Origin: Mesorhizobium sp. AR10
GTDB lineage: Bacteria; Pseudomonadota; Alphaproteobacteria; Rhizobiales; Rhizobiaceae
Length of the DNA stretch: 64,000 nucleotides
NCBI RefSeq assembly: GCF_024746795.1
Contig: NZ_CP080524.1
Coordinates: 5,868,001-5,932,000, forward strand
Direction of reading: 5' to 3'
The notes under the pieces were generated by a model. It made no database searches. It was not told the DNA's origin and saw nothing but the letters and a program-made list of their open reading frames with translations. The translations under genes were made by a program, and so were the position numbers. Below are positions 17,697 to 27,985 of this stretch, piece after piece. Each line of letters starts with the position of its first letter. Position 1 is the first letter of the stretch.

Positions 17697-19232
17697 GTGA
17701 CCCAGGCGCCCATTCTTGAAATCCGTGGCCTCTCCAAGGCGTTTGGCCCGGTCAAGGCGCTGAGTGACGTGCAGTTCGAGCTGCGGCGGGGCGAAATCCA
17801 TGCGCTGTGCGGCGAGAATGGCGCTGGCAAGTCGACGCTGATGAACATGATCGCCGGCGTGCTGCAGCCCGATGAGGGAGACATACTGATCGATGGCGAG
17901 CGTGCCTCGATCCTCTCACCCGCGGTCGCCCAGCGTCTCGGCATCGCGCTCGTCCATCAGGAGATCGCGCTCTGCCAGGACGCGACGGTTGCCGAAAACA
18001 TCTACATGGCGGCAATAAACAGCCGGCGTGCGCCGCTGATGAACTTCCAGAAGCTGTATGCCGATGCCCAGAAGGTCATGGACCTGCTGGCGCCAATTCC
18101 GGTGCGCACCAGGGTCGCGGACCTCTCAATTTCCAACCAGCAGCTCGTCGAAATCGCCAAGGCGCTGACACTCGACTGCAAGGTGCTCATGCTCGACGAA
18201 CCGACCGCGGCGTTGACCGAAAGCGAGGCGCAGCGCCTGTTCTCGATCGTGCGCGGGCTCAAGCACCGCGGCATTTCGGTGGTCTATATCAGCCACCGCA
18301 TGGCCGAGATTTTCTCGCTGTGCGACCGCGTCACCGTGTTCCGCGATGGTCGCTACGTGGCGACCGATCCGATTGCCGCCGTTTCGACTGATGACATCGT
18401 GCGCAAGATGGTGGGCCGTGAGATCACCCAGCTCTATCCCGACAAGCTAGCACCACAAGAGCCGGGGCGCCTGATCCTGTCGGTCGAGGGGCTTTCCGAC
18501 GGCCGCCGATTCGCCGATGTCGATCTGCAGCTTCGGGCCGGTGAAATTCTCGGCATAGGCGGCCTGATCGGCGCCGGCCGCAGCGAGATCGCGCAAACGA
18601 TCTGCGGCCTGAGGCCAACGGCATCCGGAACCGTCGCGCTTGACGGAAAGCAGCTTCGCTTGCGCGGCTATGGCGATGCGGTCAAGGCGGGGCTGGTCTA
18701 CCTCTCGGAGGACCGCAAGGGCTCCGGCGTGTTCCTCGATCTGCCCATCGCAGCAAACATTTCGGTGCTCGACCTCGCCAGGCTGACCGGACCGCTCGGC
18801 CTGCTTGACCGCAAGGCCGAGGATCGTCAGGCGTGGGATCTGACCGGCAGGCTCGGCGTGCGCATGGCCGGCATCGAGGCTGCCCTCTCGACGCTGAGCG
18901 GCGGCAATCAGCAGAAGGTCGCCATCGCCAAGCAGCTGTCCGTCGATCCCAAGGTCATCATCATGGATGAGCCTACGCGTGGCATCGATGTCGGCGCCAA
19001 GGTCGAGATTCATCGCTTGCTGCGCCAGCTTGCCGGCAGCGGCGTCGGCGTCGTCGTCATCTCATCGGAACTGCCGGAACTGATCGGCCTCTGCGACCGC
19101 GTCATGGTCGTGCGCGAAGGCAGGATCGCCGGTGAACTCGCTGCCGGCGAGCTCAGCGAAGAAGCCATCATCATGCTCGCCTCGGGCGTCCGGGACAGCT
19201 CAAACCAAAGGCAGGCTCAGAATGTCGCCTAG
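17697..19232 (+). CDS. sugar ABC transporter ATP-binding protein, duplicated NBD (RbsA/XylG type)
   Basis: A 511-residue protein with two ABC ATPase halves. The first has Walker [10 protein letters not shown] at 39-47, signature-like LSISNQQ and Walker [11 protein letters not shown]. The second has a degenerate Walker A (GLIGAGRSE), a canonical signature LSGGNQQ and [11 protein letters not shown]. This asymmetry is normal for CUT2 ATPases. It starts with GTG at 17697 after CAGGAG and overlaps the permease by 11 bases, so it energises the importer with its two neighbours. Confidence 0.9.
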   Translation: MTQAPILEIRGLSKAFGPVKALSDVQFELRRGEIHALCGENGAGKSTLMNMIAGVLQPDEGDILIDGERASILSPAVAQRLGIALVHQEIALCQDATVAENIYMAAINSRRAPLMNFQKLYADAQKVMDLLAPIPVRTRVADLSISNQQLVEIAKALTLDCKVLMLDEPTAALTESEAQRLFSIVRGLKHRGISVVYISHRMAEIFSLCDRVTVFRDGRYVATDPIAAVSTDDIVRKMVGREITQLYPDKLAPQEPGRLILSVEGLSDGRRFADVDLQLRAGEILGIGGLIGAGRSEIAQTICGLRPTASGTVALDGKQLRLRGYGDAVKAGLVYLSEDRKGSGVFLDLPIAANISVLDLARLTGPLGLLDRKAEDRQAWDLTGRLGVRMAGIEAALSTLSGGNQQKVAIAKQLSVDPKVIIMDEPTRGIDVGAKVEIHRLLRQLAGSGVGVVVISSELPELIGLCDRVMVVREGRIAGELAAGELSEEAIIMLASGVRDSSNQRQAQNVA

Positions 19233-20238
19233 GGAATCAGGAGAAGCGCTCGTGAATGCCGAGATCGGGGCCGCCGGCGACGTGCGGCGGATCAATTTTG
19301 CTCAGCTCGCATCTATGCGCGAGGCCGGGCTGATCGTCATCATCCTGGCGCTGTGCATGGCCATGAGCTTTGCCTCGCCGCACTTCCTGACATGGGGCAA
19401 TTTCCGCGCCATGCTGATGAGCTTTTCCATCGAGGGTATCGTCGTCGTCGGCATGACCATCCTGCTCATCGTCGGCGGCATCGACCTTTCGGTCGGCTCG
19501 GTCGTGTGTTTCTCGATGGTGGTCTCCGGCGCGCTGTTCCTCGCCGGGCTCGACCCGTGGACGGCAAGCCTGATCGGCATCGGCGTCAGCGCACTGATCG
19601 GCGCGGCGATGGGCTTCTTCGTCACGGTGATAGGGCTCAACCACTTCATCACGTCGCTTGCGGGAATGGTCATCGTGCGCGGCATGTGCCTGGTCGTCAC
19701 CAAGGGCACCCCACTGTCGCTGTTCACCTTGCCGCCGGCTTTCAAGGCCATCGGCCAGGGCAGTTTCAACAACATCCCCTATGTCATCCTGATTTTCGTC
19801 GTCGTGGTGGCGATCTTCGACTTCCTGCTGCGCCGTGCCACGGCTTTCCGCAAGGTGTTCTACACCGGCTCCAATGAGAAGGCCGCGCAGTTCTCGGGTA
19901 TCAGGACCAAGCAGGTGAAGTTCTGGGTGACGGTGCTGTGCTCGACACTAGCCGGGCTGGCCGGCGTCATCTACATGGCGCGTTTCGGCGCGGCGACGCC
20001 GACCTTCGGCGCCGGCATGGAACTCAACATCATCGCCGCGGCCGTCATCGGCGGCGCCTCGCTCAACGGCGGCTCGGGCACCATCTTCGGGGCGATCCTC
20101 GGCATGGCGCTGCTCTCGGTGGTGACGAGCTCGCTCATCCTGCTCGATATATCCGTCTATTGGCAGGACATGATCAAGGGATGCATCCTGCTCGCAGCCG
20201 TATCGATCGATCACTTCCTGCACCGCAAGAAGTCCTGA
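19222..20238 (+). CDS. sugar ABC transporter permease (RbsC type)
   Basis: A 338-residue permease with about 8-10 membrane helices. The BPD_transp_2 signatures are [20 protein letters not shown] and the EAA-like [19 protein letters not shown]. The ATG at 19222 overlaps the ATPase stop, implying coupled translation; the earlier in-frame ATG at 19132 lies inside the ATPase and is rejected. As the only permease here, it should form a homodimer. Confidence 0.9.
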   Translation: MSPRESGEALVNAEIGAAGDVRRINFAQLASMREAGLIVIILALCMAMSFASPHFLTWGNFRAMLMSFSIEGIVVVGMTILLIVGGIDLSVGSVVCFSMVVSGALFLAGLDPWTASLIGIGVSALIGAAMGFFVTVIGLNHFITSLAGMVIVRGMCLVVTKGTPLSLFTLPPAFKAIGQGSFNNIPYVILIFVVVVAIFDFLLRRATAFRKVFYTGSNEKAAQFSGIRTKQVKFWVTVLCSTLAGLAGVIYMARFGAATPTFGAGMELNIIAAAVIGGASLNGGSGTIFGAILGMALLSVVTSSLILLDISVYWQDMIKGCILLAAVSIDHFLHRKKS

Positions 20239-20261
20239 ACTCCAAGGCACCGAGCAAGACC

Positions 20262-21242
20262 ATGGCCCCTCCCAACACTCGCGACGACATTGCCGCTGTC
20301 CGCCAGATGCACCAGGCGCTTGTCCTGCACTATGTCGAAGGCAAGACCCAGGCCGAGATCGCCAGGGAACTGGGCATCTCGCATGCCACCGTCAACCGGC
20401 TGATCAAGCGCGGCCACCAGCTCGGCCTCGTCGAGATCAAGATCAAGTCGCCGATCGACCATCTGGTCGAGCTGGAAGCGCGGCTCGTGGCGCTCGGCGG
20501 TATCGAGCGGGCGGTCGTCGTGCCGTCGGTCTCCGACAATCCTCACACTGCCCTGCAGCGGGTCGGCGAGGCGGCGGCGCGGTTGCTGCTCGACACCATC
20601 AAGGATGGCGACACCATCTCGATCACCGGGGGCAAGGGTGTCAGCGCACTGGTCGCCGGTCTCAAGCCGGGTCGACGCTACGATGTTGAGATCATCCCCG
20701 CCACCGGGCTGGTGCAGGGCAAGCACTACACCGACGTCAATCATGTCGCTTCGCTGATGGCCGACAAGCTCGGCGGCCGCGCCTATCAGATCCATGCGCC
20801 GCTGTTTGCCGACACCGCGCAGCAGCGCGAGATGCTGATGGGCATCAGCTCCGTCGCCGACGTGTTTCGCAAGGCGCGCGAGGCCGATGTCGCGGTAGTG
20901 GGGGTCGGCTCCATCCTGACCGACGATTCGAGCTACTACGATCTCCATCCGTCCTCGAACGCCGATCGCCAGGCGATCGAGAAGTCCGAAGCGACAGGCG
21001 AATTGCTTGCGCATCTCATCGATCGCGAGGGCAAGCGTTGCAACTACTCGCTCAACCGTTCGCTGGTCTCGTTGACGCTTGACGAGTTCGCGACGATCCC
21101 GCGCTCGATTGGCATCGCGAGCGGGCCTAGCAAGGTCGCGCCGATCCTGAGCACCATGCGCGGAAACCATCTCGACACCATCGTCACGGACGAGGCCACC
21201 GGGCTCCAGATACTCGAGTTGGCCCAACAGGAGGCAGCATGA
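20262..21242 (+). CDS. SorC-family sugar-responsive transcriptional regulator (EryD-like)
   Basis: A 326-residue regulator. The N-terminal HTH is EGKTQAEIARELGISHATVNRLIKR (split by residue pattern, ~28-52). The C-terminal ~250 residues are the SorC/DeoR sugar-phosphate sensing domain (DTISITGGKGVSALV, VVGVGSI). The ATG at 20262 is 23 bases after the permease stop; upstream in-frame codons are inside the permease gene. Erythritol regulator EryD of rhizobia belongs to this family. It probably represses the operon, with the palindrome at 16402 as a candidate operator. Confidence 0.87.
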   Translation: MAPPNTRDDIAAVRQMHQALVLHYVEGKTQAEIARELGISHATVNRLIKRGHQLGLVEIKIKSPIDHLVELEARLVALGGIERAVVVPSVSDNPHTALQRVGEAAARLLLDTIKDGDTISITGGKGVSALVAGLKPGRRYDVEIIPATGLVQGKHYTDVNHVASLMADKLGGRAYQIHAPLFADTAQQREMLMGISSVADVFRKAREADVAVVGVGSILTDDSSYYDLHPSSNADRQAIEKSEATGELLAHLIDREGKRCNYSLNRSLVSLTLDEFATIPRSIGIASGPSKVAPILSTMRGNHLDTIVTDEATGLQILELAQQEAA

Positions 21243-22234
21243 ATTCTCGACAGATCCAGCGACAGATCGGCACGTCCGGCATTTCAGCGTCGGCTGTGGG
21301 ACTGGGGACCTGGGCGATTGGCGGATGGATGTGGGGCGGCACTGACGAGCGCGAGTCGGTGCGAGCGATAGAAGCCTCAATCGACGCTGGCCTCAGCCTG
21401 ATCGACACGGCACCGGCCTATGGCCTTGGCCGCAGCGAGGCGATCGTCGGCGCTGCCATCAAGGGCAAACGCGACAGAGTGGTGATCGCAACCAAATGCG
21501 GACTGAACTGGCATTCCGGCAAGGGTGGCTATTTCTTCGACCAGGACGGCAAGGCGGTGCATCGCTATCTCGGCGCCGACGGCATCGCCTATGAGGTCGA
21601 GCAAAGCCTGCGCCGTCTCGGCACTGATCATATCGATCTCTACATCACCCATTGGCAGGATCCGACAACCCCCATCGCGGAGACGGTGCAGGTACTGGAA
21701 AAGCTCAAGGCAGCCGGCAAGATCCGGGCCATCGGCGCCAGCAATGTCAGTGCCCAGGATCTTGGCCACTATATCGACGCTGGCCAGCTCGATGCGATCC
21801 AGGAACGCTATTCGATGATCGATCGCGAGATCGAAGGCAGCCTGCTGCCGATCACCCGCCGGCACGGTATCGCCACCCTCAGCTACTCGTCGCTGGCTCT
21901 GGGCCTGCTTACCGGCACGGTCGACCCTGCACGCACATTCGGTGGCGACGACCAGCGCAAGGACAATCCGCGCTTCTCCATGGCCAACCGGCAGAAGGTG
22001 GCGCAGCTCAAGCAGGCCATCGCGCCGATTGCCGAATGCCACCAGGCATCAATGGCGCAGATCGTCATCGCCTGGACGCTTGCGCAGCCCGGCATCACCT
22101 TTGCCCTGTGTGGCGCGCGCACTCCCGAACAGGCGCTCGACAATGCACGAGCCGGCGCGATCGCGCTCGAGGCAGGCGAGCTTGCGGCAATCGATGCCGC
22201 GGCGGCAGCGCATCTCACCACGATGGATGCCTAA
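21239..22234 (+). CDS. aldo/keto reductase
   Basis: A 331-residue (beta/alpha)8 NAD(P)H-dependent oxidoreductase, full length. Seen are GLGTWAIGGWMWGGTDE, the catalytic DTAPAYGLGRSE (Asp, Tyr), the Lys in VVIATKCGLNW and His in LYITHWQDP. It starts by an ATGA overlap with the SorC stop, so it is cotranscribed. It resembles sugar/polyol-active AKRs that interconvert aldoses, lactones and alditols. In this operon it may oxidise or reduce the imported compound before phosphorylation. Confidence 0.87.
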   Translation: MNSRQIQRQIGTSGISASAVGLGTWAIGGWMWGGTDERESVRAIEASIDAGLSLIDTAPAYGLGRSEAIVGAAIKGKRDRVVIATKCGLNWHSGKGGYFFDQDGKAVHRYLGADGIAYEVEQSLRRLGTDHIDLYITHWQDPTTPIAETVQVLEKLKAAGKIRAIGASNVSAQDLGHYIDAGQLDAIQERYSMIDREIEGSLLPITRRHGIATLSYSSLALGLLTGTVDPARTFGGDDQRKDNPRFSMANRQKVAQLKQAIAPIAECHQASMAQIVIAWTLAQPGITFALCGARTPEQALDNARAGAIALEAGELAAIDAAAAAHLTTMDA

Positions 22235-22255
22235 GCAAAAAAGGCAACAGCCCCG

Positions 22256-23947
22256 ATGAACCGTAGCCATACAATCGCCGGTCTGCGCGACCGGCCGGAC
22301 ATTGCCGTGCTCGTCATCGGTGGCGGCATCAACGGCATCAGCGTCTTTCGCGAATTGGCCTTGCAGGGCGTCGATGTCGTGCTGGCGGAAAAAGGCGACT
22401 ATTGCAGCGGCGCCAGTGCTGCCCTGTCGCGCATGGTGCATGGCGGCCTGCGTTACCTCGAAAACGGCGAATTCAAACTGGTGCGCGAATCCCTGCTCGA
22501 GCGCGACAGGCTGCTGAGGAACGCGCCGCACTATGTCGCGCCATTGCCAACGACGGTGCCGATCTTCGACATTTTCTCCGGTCTCGCCAATGGCGCGGTG
22601 CGCTTCCTGGGGCTGACGCGGCGGCCTAGCCGGCGCGGTGCGCTGGTCATCAAGACCGGGCTTGCAATGTATGATTTGTTCAGTTCCGCACGCCGACTGA
22701 TGCCGACGCACAGGTTCAGGGGGCGCACCGAGACCCTGAAGACATGGCCGGCGATCAATCCAGCCATCCGCAATTCGGCGACCTATTACGACGCCTGGGT
22801 GAGCCGGCCCGAGCGCCTCGGCCTCGAGATGCTGCTGGGTGCCACGGCGAACGGAGCGCGCGCCTTGAATTATGCTCGGGTGTCCTCGACCGGCGACGGC
22901 CTGGCCATCACCGACACGCTGACCGGCGAGCACCTGCCGGTGCGCGCACAACTGGTCGTCAACGCCACCGGCGGCTGGATCGACCTGACCAACAAGGCGA
23001 TCGGGGCCACGGCGCCAGGGATGATTGGCGGCACCAAGGGCTCACACCTCATCGTCGACAACAGCGAACTGTTCGATGCGCTTGGCGGCCACATGGTCTA
23101 CTACGAGAACGAGGACGGGCGCATCTGCATCCTGTTCCCCTATCTCGGCAAGGTACTGATCGGCTCGACCGACATTCGCGTCGACGATCCCGACCAGATC
23201 CGTTGCGAGGAGGACGAACAGCGTTACATCCTGCAGTCGCTCGCTTTCGTCTTCCCGTCGATCAGAGTAGCCGAAAACCAGATCGTGTTCCGCTTCGCCG
23301 GCGTGCGCCCCTTGCCGGCCAGCGATGACAGCTTCACCGGCCGCATACCGCGCGATCATTTTTGCGAATTCATCGAAGCGAGCGGCCATCTGCCGGCCAC
23401 GCTCTGCATGATTGGCGGCAAGTGGACCACCTTCCGCTCGTTCGGTGCACTGGCGGCCGATGGTGCGCTGGAACGGCTCGGATTGAAACGCAGCAGAGGC
23501 ACGCAGGACATGGCCATAGGCGGCGGCCGCGACTTCCCGACCGATCCGGAGGCCTGGTGCGCGTCATTCGCCGCGGAGCATGGCGTGTCCATCGAGCGCG
23601 CGTGCACGCTGCTGCAGCGCTACGGCACATCGGCCGTAGATTTCATCTCGCCCCCGGCGGTCGAACAGATTCTGCCACAGTCTGACTATTCGGCAGGCGA
23701 GATACGCCACATCGTCGAGTGCGAGCAGGTCGAGTGCCTTGCCGACCTGTTCCTGCGCCGCACCACCATTGCCATTTCGGGCAGCCTCAGCCGCGACCTG
23801 GTCAACGCTGTTCTCGACATCCTTGCGGCACACAAAGGCTGGAGCGCCAGCCAGGCTGCCGACGAGCGTTCGACCTTCCTCGCCTTGCTGGCCGACCGGC
23901 ACGGCATCGACCTCCAGACTCATCAAAGGAGCGCCCTATGCGCGTGA
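22256..23947 (+). CDS. GlpD-like FAD-dependent polyol-phosphate dehydrogenase (EryB-like)
   Basis: A 563-residue flavoprotein of the glycerol-3-phosphate dehydrogenase family. The FAD motif is VIGGGINGISVFRELALQG, followed by GASAALSRMVHGGLRYLE, GGWIDL, KVLIGSTDIRVDD and MIGGKWTTFRS. A C-terminal GlpD-type helical domain follows ~400. Classic GlpD is ~500 residues; the length and setting match EryB of rhizobial erythritol loci, which oxidises a tetritol phosphate. It probably feeds electrons to quinone while making a ketose phosphate for the next gene's aldolase. Confidence 0.85.
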   Translation: MNRSHTIAGLRDRPDIAVLVIGGGINGISVFRELALQGVDVVLAEKGDYCSGASAALSRMVHGGLRYLENGEFKLVRESLLERDRLLRNAPHYVAPLPTTVPIFDIFSGLANGAVRFLGLTRRPSRRGALVIKTGLAMYDLFSSARRLMPTHRFRGRTETLKTWPAINPAIRNSATYYDAWVSRPERLGLEMLLGATANGARALNYARVSSTGDGLAITDTLTGEHLPVRAQLVVNATGGWIDLTNKAIGATAPGMIGGTKGSHLIVDNSELFDALGGHMVYYENEDGRICILFPYLGKVLIGSTDIRVDDPDQIRCEEDEQRYILQSLAFVFPSIRVAENQIVFRFAGVRPLPASDDSFTGRIPRDHFCEFIEASGHLPATLCMIGGKWTTFRSFGALAADGALERLGLKRSRGTQDMAIGGGRDFPTDPEAWCASFAAEHGVSIERACTLLQRYGTSAVDFISPPAVEQILPQSDYSAGEIRHIVECEQVECLADLFLRRTTIAISGSLSRDLVNAVLDILAAHKGWSASQAADERSTFLALLADRHGIDLQTHQRSALCA

Positions 23948-24786
23948 ACAAGAAAGTCCGCATGAACCGGCTGTTCGGCGGCGGCCGCTGCCTCGACGTC
24001 GCCATCGATCATGGGGTCTGCAACGAACCGAGCTTTCTTGCCGGTCTCGAAGACATGGCTGGCGTGGTCACTGAATTGGTCAAGGCCGGCCCAGATGCCA
24101 TCCAGATGAACTACGGCCAGGCCGACCTGCTGCAGTCCGTTCCGGGCAAGGACAAGCCGGCATTGGTCATGCGCATCGACATGGGCAATCCCTACAACAG
24201 GACACGTCACCGGGCGATGTGGGCGGTGCTGCAGAACGAAGCCGAGCCCTTGCTCGGCGCCATCGAAATGGATGCAGCCTGCGTCGTGGTCAATCTGTTC
24301 ATGCTGCCCGACGAACCCGACCTGTTCCGGCAATGCGTGCAGAACATCGCCCGTGTGCGCAGCGATTGCGAGAAATACGGCCTGCCGCTGATGATCGAGC
24401 CTCTGGCCATGCTGCCGGTCGCCGAACATGGCGGTTACATGGTCGACGGCGACGCCGAAAAGATCGTCACCTTGACGCGGCTTGCCCGTGAGATGGGCGC
24501 CGATATCATCAAGGCCGATCCGACCACCGATCCCAACGAGTTCCACCGCGTCGTCGAGGCCGCGCGCTGCCCGGTGCTGGTGCGTGGCGGCGGCAAGGAG
24601 GATCTGCTTGCGGTGTTCGACAAGTCGGCTGCCTTGATGGCGCAAGGCGCGCTTGGCATGGTCTACGGCCGCAACATCTATCAGCATGCCAATCCGAGCG
24701 CTGTCGTGCGCGGGCTGATGGCGATCATTCATGACGATGCCGATGGCGCCGCAGCCTGGGACCTGTACAAGCAGGCATCGGCATAG
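23938..24786 (+). CDS. DhnA/LsrF-type class I aldolase
   Basis: A 282-residue TIM-barrel enzyme of the DeoC/FbaB/LsrF superfamily. LDVAIDHGV near 19-27 is the family signature. Lys192 in GADIIKADPTTD is in the position of the Schiff-base lysine, and CPVLVRGGGKED forms the phosphate-binding loop. The ATG at 23938 follows AAAGGA and overlaps the FAD dehydrogenase by 10 bases. It presumably cleaves or thiolyses the ketose phosphate formed by the dehydrogenase. EryC of the classical erythritol pathway is a different protein, so the route differs here. Confidence 0.82.
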   Translation: MRVNKKVRMNRLFGGGRCLDVAIDHGVCNEPSFLAGLEDMAGVVTELVKAGPDAIQMNYGQADLLQSVPGKDKPALVMRIDMGNPYNRTRHRAMWAVLQNEAEPLLGAIEMDAACVVVNLFMLPDEPDLFRQCVQNIARVRSDCEKYGLPLMIEPLAMLPVAEHGGYMVDGDAEKIVTLTRLAREMGADIIKADPTTDPNEFHRVVEAARCPVLVRGGGKEDLLAVFDKSAALMAQGALGMVYGRNIYQHANPSAVVRGLMAIIHDDADGAAAWDLYKQASA

Positions 24787-24808
24787 GCAGCGGCTTCGGG
24801 AGGCGCCA

Positions 24809-26323
24809 ATGGCAAGCTACATTCTCGGCCTCGACGCCGGCAACACCGTCATCAAGGCCATCCTCTTCGACCTGTCGGGGCGCGAGCTGGCTCTTGCAGT
24901 CCGCGATGGCCACTCAACCATGCCGAAGCCCGGACATGTCGAACGCAACCTCGACGAACTATGGCTCAATGCGATTTCGGTCATCGGCCAATGCATCGCT
25001 GAGGCCGGCATCGACGCCGGCGACATTGTCGCCATCGGCTGTGCCGGCCACGGCAACGGGCTCTATGCGCTCGATCGCGACGGGGCACCACTGATCGGCA
25101 TCCAGTCGCTCGACACGCGCGGGGTCGGCATCGTTGCCGAATGGGCCGAAGGAAATGTCGGCGACCGCACTTATGCACATTGCCTGCAACGGCCGTGGGC
25201 GGCGCAGACGCCGACGCTGCTTGCCTGGCTCAAGCGCTTCTCGCCGGCGCTGTTCGCCAGCATCGGCACGGTCTTCCTGTGCAAGGATTTCATCGTCAAC
25301 CGCCTGACCGGTACCCGCAGCACCGACACCTCGGACATGTCGGGCTGTGGCCTGCTGCAAATGCGGGACCGGCGCTACGAGGCGGACCTGCTTGCCGCCT
25401 ACGGGCTCGATGACTGCATGGACCTGCTGCCGCCAGTGCTGGAATCGGCCGACATTGCCGGCCACGTCAGCGAAGCGGTGGCGGCCCTGACCGGGCTGCG
25501 CGCCGGCACCCCCGTGGTGGCTGGACTGTTCGATGTCGTCGCCAGCGCGGTCGGCTCCGGCGTCACCAAAACGGGTGCTGCCTCGGTCATTGCCGGAACC
25601 TGGAGCATCAACCAGGTCATCACCGACGAACCGATCCGCGATCCTTCGATCTTCATGCTGTCGACTTTCGATCGCCGACGCTATCTGGCGATCGAATCCA
25701 GCGCGACCTCGGCCGCCAATCTCGAATGGATCGTCCGCGAATTCCTCGAGCATGGCGGCGACGCCGACAAGTCGCCGTTCGAATTGTGCAGCGAACTCGT
25801 CGCGTCGGTCGATGCCGAAGGCGACATCCCGATCTACCATCCCTTCCTCTACGGCTCGCAGCAGAATGGCCGCGCGCGCGCCGGCTTCTACGGCATCGCC
25901 GGCTGGCACACACGGGCGCATCTGTTGCGCGCGTTGTTCGAGGGCGTCGCCTTCGAGCACAGGCGCCATATCGAGACGTTGCACAGAGCAGGCGCCGATT
26001 TTGACCATGTGGTGCTGTCGGGCGGCGGTTCGCGCAGCAGCGTCTGGCCGCAGATCTTCGCCGATGTGCTCGGCGTGCCCGTCACCGTGGCGCGCAGCCG
26101 CGAGACCGGAGCCCTGGGAGCGGCAATCGCCGCGGGTACCGGGATCGGCATCTTCGCGGACTACAGCGCCGGCGCCGCGGCCATGACGGCGGCCGCACGA
26201 CACTTTGTACCGAATGCAGCGGTTGCCGACGTATACGCCCGGCGCTATCGCCTGTACGGCGAGATCAACCAGGCGATGACCCCGATGTGGGAGCGCATTG
26301 CCGGACAGCAGGCACGCACGTGA
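24809..26323 (+). CDS. FGGY-family carbohydrate kinase (L-xylulose kinase/EryA-like)
   Basis: A 504-residue ASKHA sugar kinase. Seen are the N-terminal phosphate motif ILGLDAGNTVIKAILFD, GCAGHGNGLYALD, CKDFIVNRLTG, DTSDMSGCGL with the likely catalytic Asp, and GFYGIAGWHTRAHLLRALFEGV and LSGGGSRSSVWPQ of the FGGY_C domain. Overall pattern is closest to LyxK-type L-xylulose kinases. RBS GGGAGG precedes ATG 24809. It would phosphorylate the imported polyol or ketose, making substrate for the FAD dehydrogenase or aldolase. Confidence 0.87.
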   Translation: MASYILGLDAGNTVIKAILFDLSGRELALAVRDGHSTMPKPGHVERNLDELWLNAISVIGQCIAEAGIDAGDIVAIGCAGHGNGLYALDRDGAPLIGIQSLDTRGVGIVAEWAEGNVGDRTYAHCLQRPWAAQTPTLLAWLKRFSPALFASIGTVFLCKDFIVNRLTGTRSTDTSDMSGCGLLQMRDRRYEADLLAAYGLDDCMDLLPPVLESADIAGHVSEAVAALTGLRAGTPVVAGLFDVVASAVGSGVTKTGAASVIAGTWSINQVITDEPIRDPSIFMLSTFDRRRYLAIESSATSAANLEWIVREFLEHGGDADKSPFELCSELVASVDAEGDIPIYHPFLYGSQQNGRARAGFYGIAGWHTRAHLLRALFEGVAFEHRRHIETLHRAGADFDHVVLSGGGSRSSVWPQIFADVLGVPVTVARSRETGALGAAIAAGTGIGIFADYSAGAAAMTAAARHFVPNAAVADVYARRYRLYGEINQAMTPMWERIAGQQART

Positions 26324-27927
26324 CCGAAGCTTCACCCTCTCCCTTCGGCAATTACGACTATGTCATCGTCGGCGCCGGCTCCGCCGGCTGCGTGCTGGCC
26401 AACCGGCTCTCAGCCGATCCGCGCAACACGGTGCTGCTGCTCGAGGCCGGCGGCAGCGACCGCTATCACTGGGTCGATATTCCGATCGGCTACCTCTTCT
26501 GCATGGGCAACCCGCGCACCGACTGGATGATGAAGACCGAGCCGGATGCCGGTCTCAACGGGCGCAGCCTCAACTATCCGCGCGGCAAGGTGCTTGGCGG
26601 CTGTTCGTCGATCAACGGCATGATCTACATGCGCGGCCAGGCCGCCGACTATGATGGCTGGCGGCAAGCCGGCAATGCCGGCTGGGGCTGGGATGACGTG
26701 CTGCCCTACTTCCTCAAATCGGAAGACTATCACGCCATGCATGGCAGCGGCGGCGAATGGCGGGTCGAACGGCAACGCCTGTCGTGGCCGATCCTTGATG
26801 CATTCCGGGACGCGGCCGAGGAACTTGGCATTCCCCGCACCGACGACTTCAACACCGGTACCAATGAAGGCTCGGGCTATTTCGAGGTCAACCAGAGGAA
26901 GGGCGTGCGCTGGAACACATCGAAGGCGTTTTTGCGCGGCATAGCGGCACGCAAGAACCTGCGCGTTGTGCTAGGCGCCGAGACGGCACGGCTTGAGTTC
27001 GAAGGCCGGCGCGCCACCGGGCTTGTGTTCCGCCAGGACGGCCGCCTGCATCGTGTGCGCGCCGGACAAACAATCCTTGCAGCCGGGGCCATCAACTCGC
27101 CGAAGATCCTCGAACTCTCCGGGGTTGGCCGGCCGGACCTGCTCTCAGGCCTTGGTGTGGATGTCCGCCATGCCTTGCCCGGCGTTGGCGAAAACCTGCA
27201 GGACCATCTGCAGATCCGCACAGTCTTCAAGGTCTCAAACGCCGCCACGCTCAACCAGCGCTATCACAATCTGCTCAGCCGCGCGTCGATGGGGCTTGAA
27301 TACGCGCTCAAGCGCAGCGGGCCGTTGTCGATGGCGCCGAGCCAGCTCGGCATCTTTGCTCGCAGCGACCCGCGTCTCGCAACGCCCGATCTCGAATACC
27401 ATGTGCAGCCGTTGAGCACCGACCGGCTGGGAGAGCCGCTGCATCGCTTTCCCGCGGTCACCGTTTCGGTCTGCAATCTGCGTCCGGAAAGCCGCGGTAC
27501 GGTGCATGTGGCATCGCCCGATCCGCATGAGGCCACGAAGATCCAGCTGAACTATCTCTCCACCCAGCGAGACCGCAGCGTCGCCGTCGCGTCGCTGCGC
27601 CATGTGCGCAGCCTGATGAAGGCTCGGGCAGTGGCGCGCTTTGCGCCAGAAGAGATGCTGCCCGGCGCGCAGTATGACAGCGACGAAGACCTTATCCGCA
27701 AGGCCGGCGATATCGGCACGACGATCTTCCACCCCGTCGGCACCTGCAAGATGGGCTCCGACACCATGGCCGTTGTCGACGATCGCTTGCGCGTGCATGG
27801 CCTTGACGGCCTGCGTGTGGTCGACGCTTCGGTCATGCCAACCATCGTCTCGGGCAACACCAACTCGCCGGTCATCATGATTGCCGAGAAGGCGGCGGAG
27901 ATGATCCTGCTGGATCGGCGCCAATGA
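26320..27927 (+). CDS. GMC-family FAD oxidoreductase (choline dehydrogenase-like)
   Basis: A 535-residue glucose-methanol-choline oxidoreductase. The ADP-binding motif is YVIVGAGSAGCVLANRLS. GMC signature 1 is PRGKVLGGCSSINGMIYMRG, signature 2 is GAINSPKILELSGVG. The C-terminal HPVGTCKMG and SGNTNSPVIMIAEKAA contain the active-site His and Asn. It starts with GTG 26320 overlapping the kinase TGA. Close relatives oxidise alcohols or polyols, donating to quinone or a cytochrome. No signal peptide is visible, so it is probably cytoplasmic. As last gene of the polyol operon it may act on the free alditol. Confidence 0.88.
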   Translation: MTEASPSPFGNYDYVIVGAGSAGCVLANRLSADPRNTVLLLEAGGSDRYHWVDIPIGYLFCMGNPRTDWMMKTEPDAGLNGRSLNYPRGKVLGGCSSINGMIYMRGQAADYDGWRQAGNAGWGWDDVLPYFLKSEDYHAMHGSGGEWRVERQRLSWPILDAFRDAAEELGIPRTDDFNTGTNEGSGYFEVNQRKGVRWNTSKAFLRGIAARKNLRVVLGAETARLEFEGRRATGLVFRQDGRLHRVRAGQTILAAGAINSPKILELSGVGRPDLLSGLGVDVRHALPGVGENLQDHLQIRTVFKVSNAATLNQRYHNLLSRASMGLEYALKRSGPLSMAPSQLGIFARSDPRLATPDLEYHVQPLSTDRLGEPLHRFPAVTVSVCNLRPESRGTVHVASPDPHEATKIQLNYLSTQRDRSVAVASLRHVRSLMKARAVARFAPEEMLPGAQYDSDEDLIRKAGDIGTTIFHPVGTCKMGSDTMAVVDDRLRVHGLDGLRVVDASVMPTIVSGNTNSPVIMIAEKAAEMILLDRRQ

Positions 27928-27953
27928 TGTCCCAGTGACGTGCGGACGCTGGA

Positions 27954-27971
27954 GGCCGCCAGATGGCGGCC
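27954..27971. terminator. hairpin between convergent GMC oxidoreductase and aminotransferase genes
   Basis: GGCCGCC (27954-27960) pairs with GGCGGCC (27965-27971) around AGAT. It sits in the 58-bp space between convergent stops and can serve both strands; no U tract is seen. Confidence 0.55.
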
Positions 27972-27985
27972 ATCACAGTCCTGGT

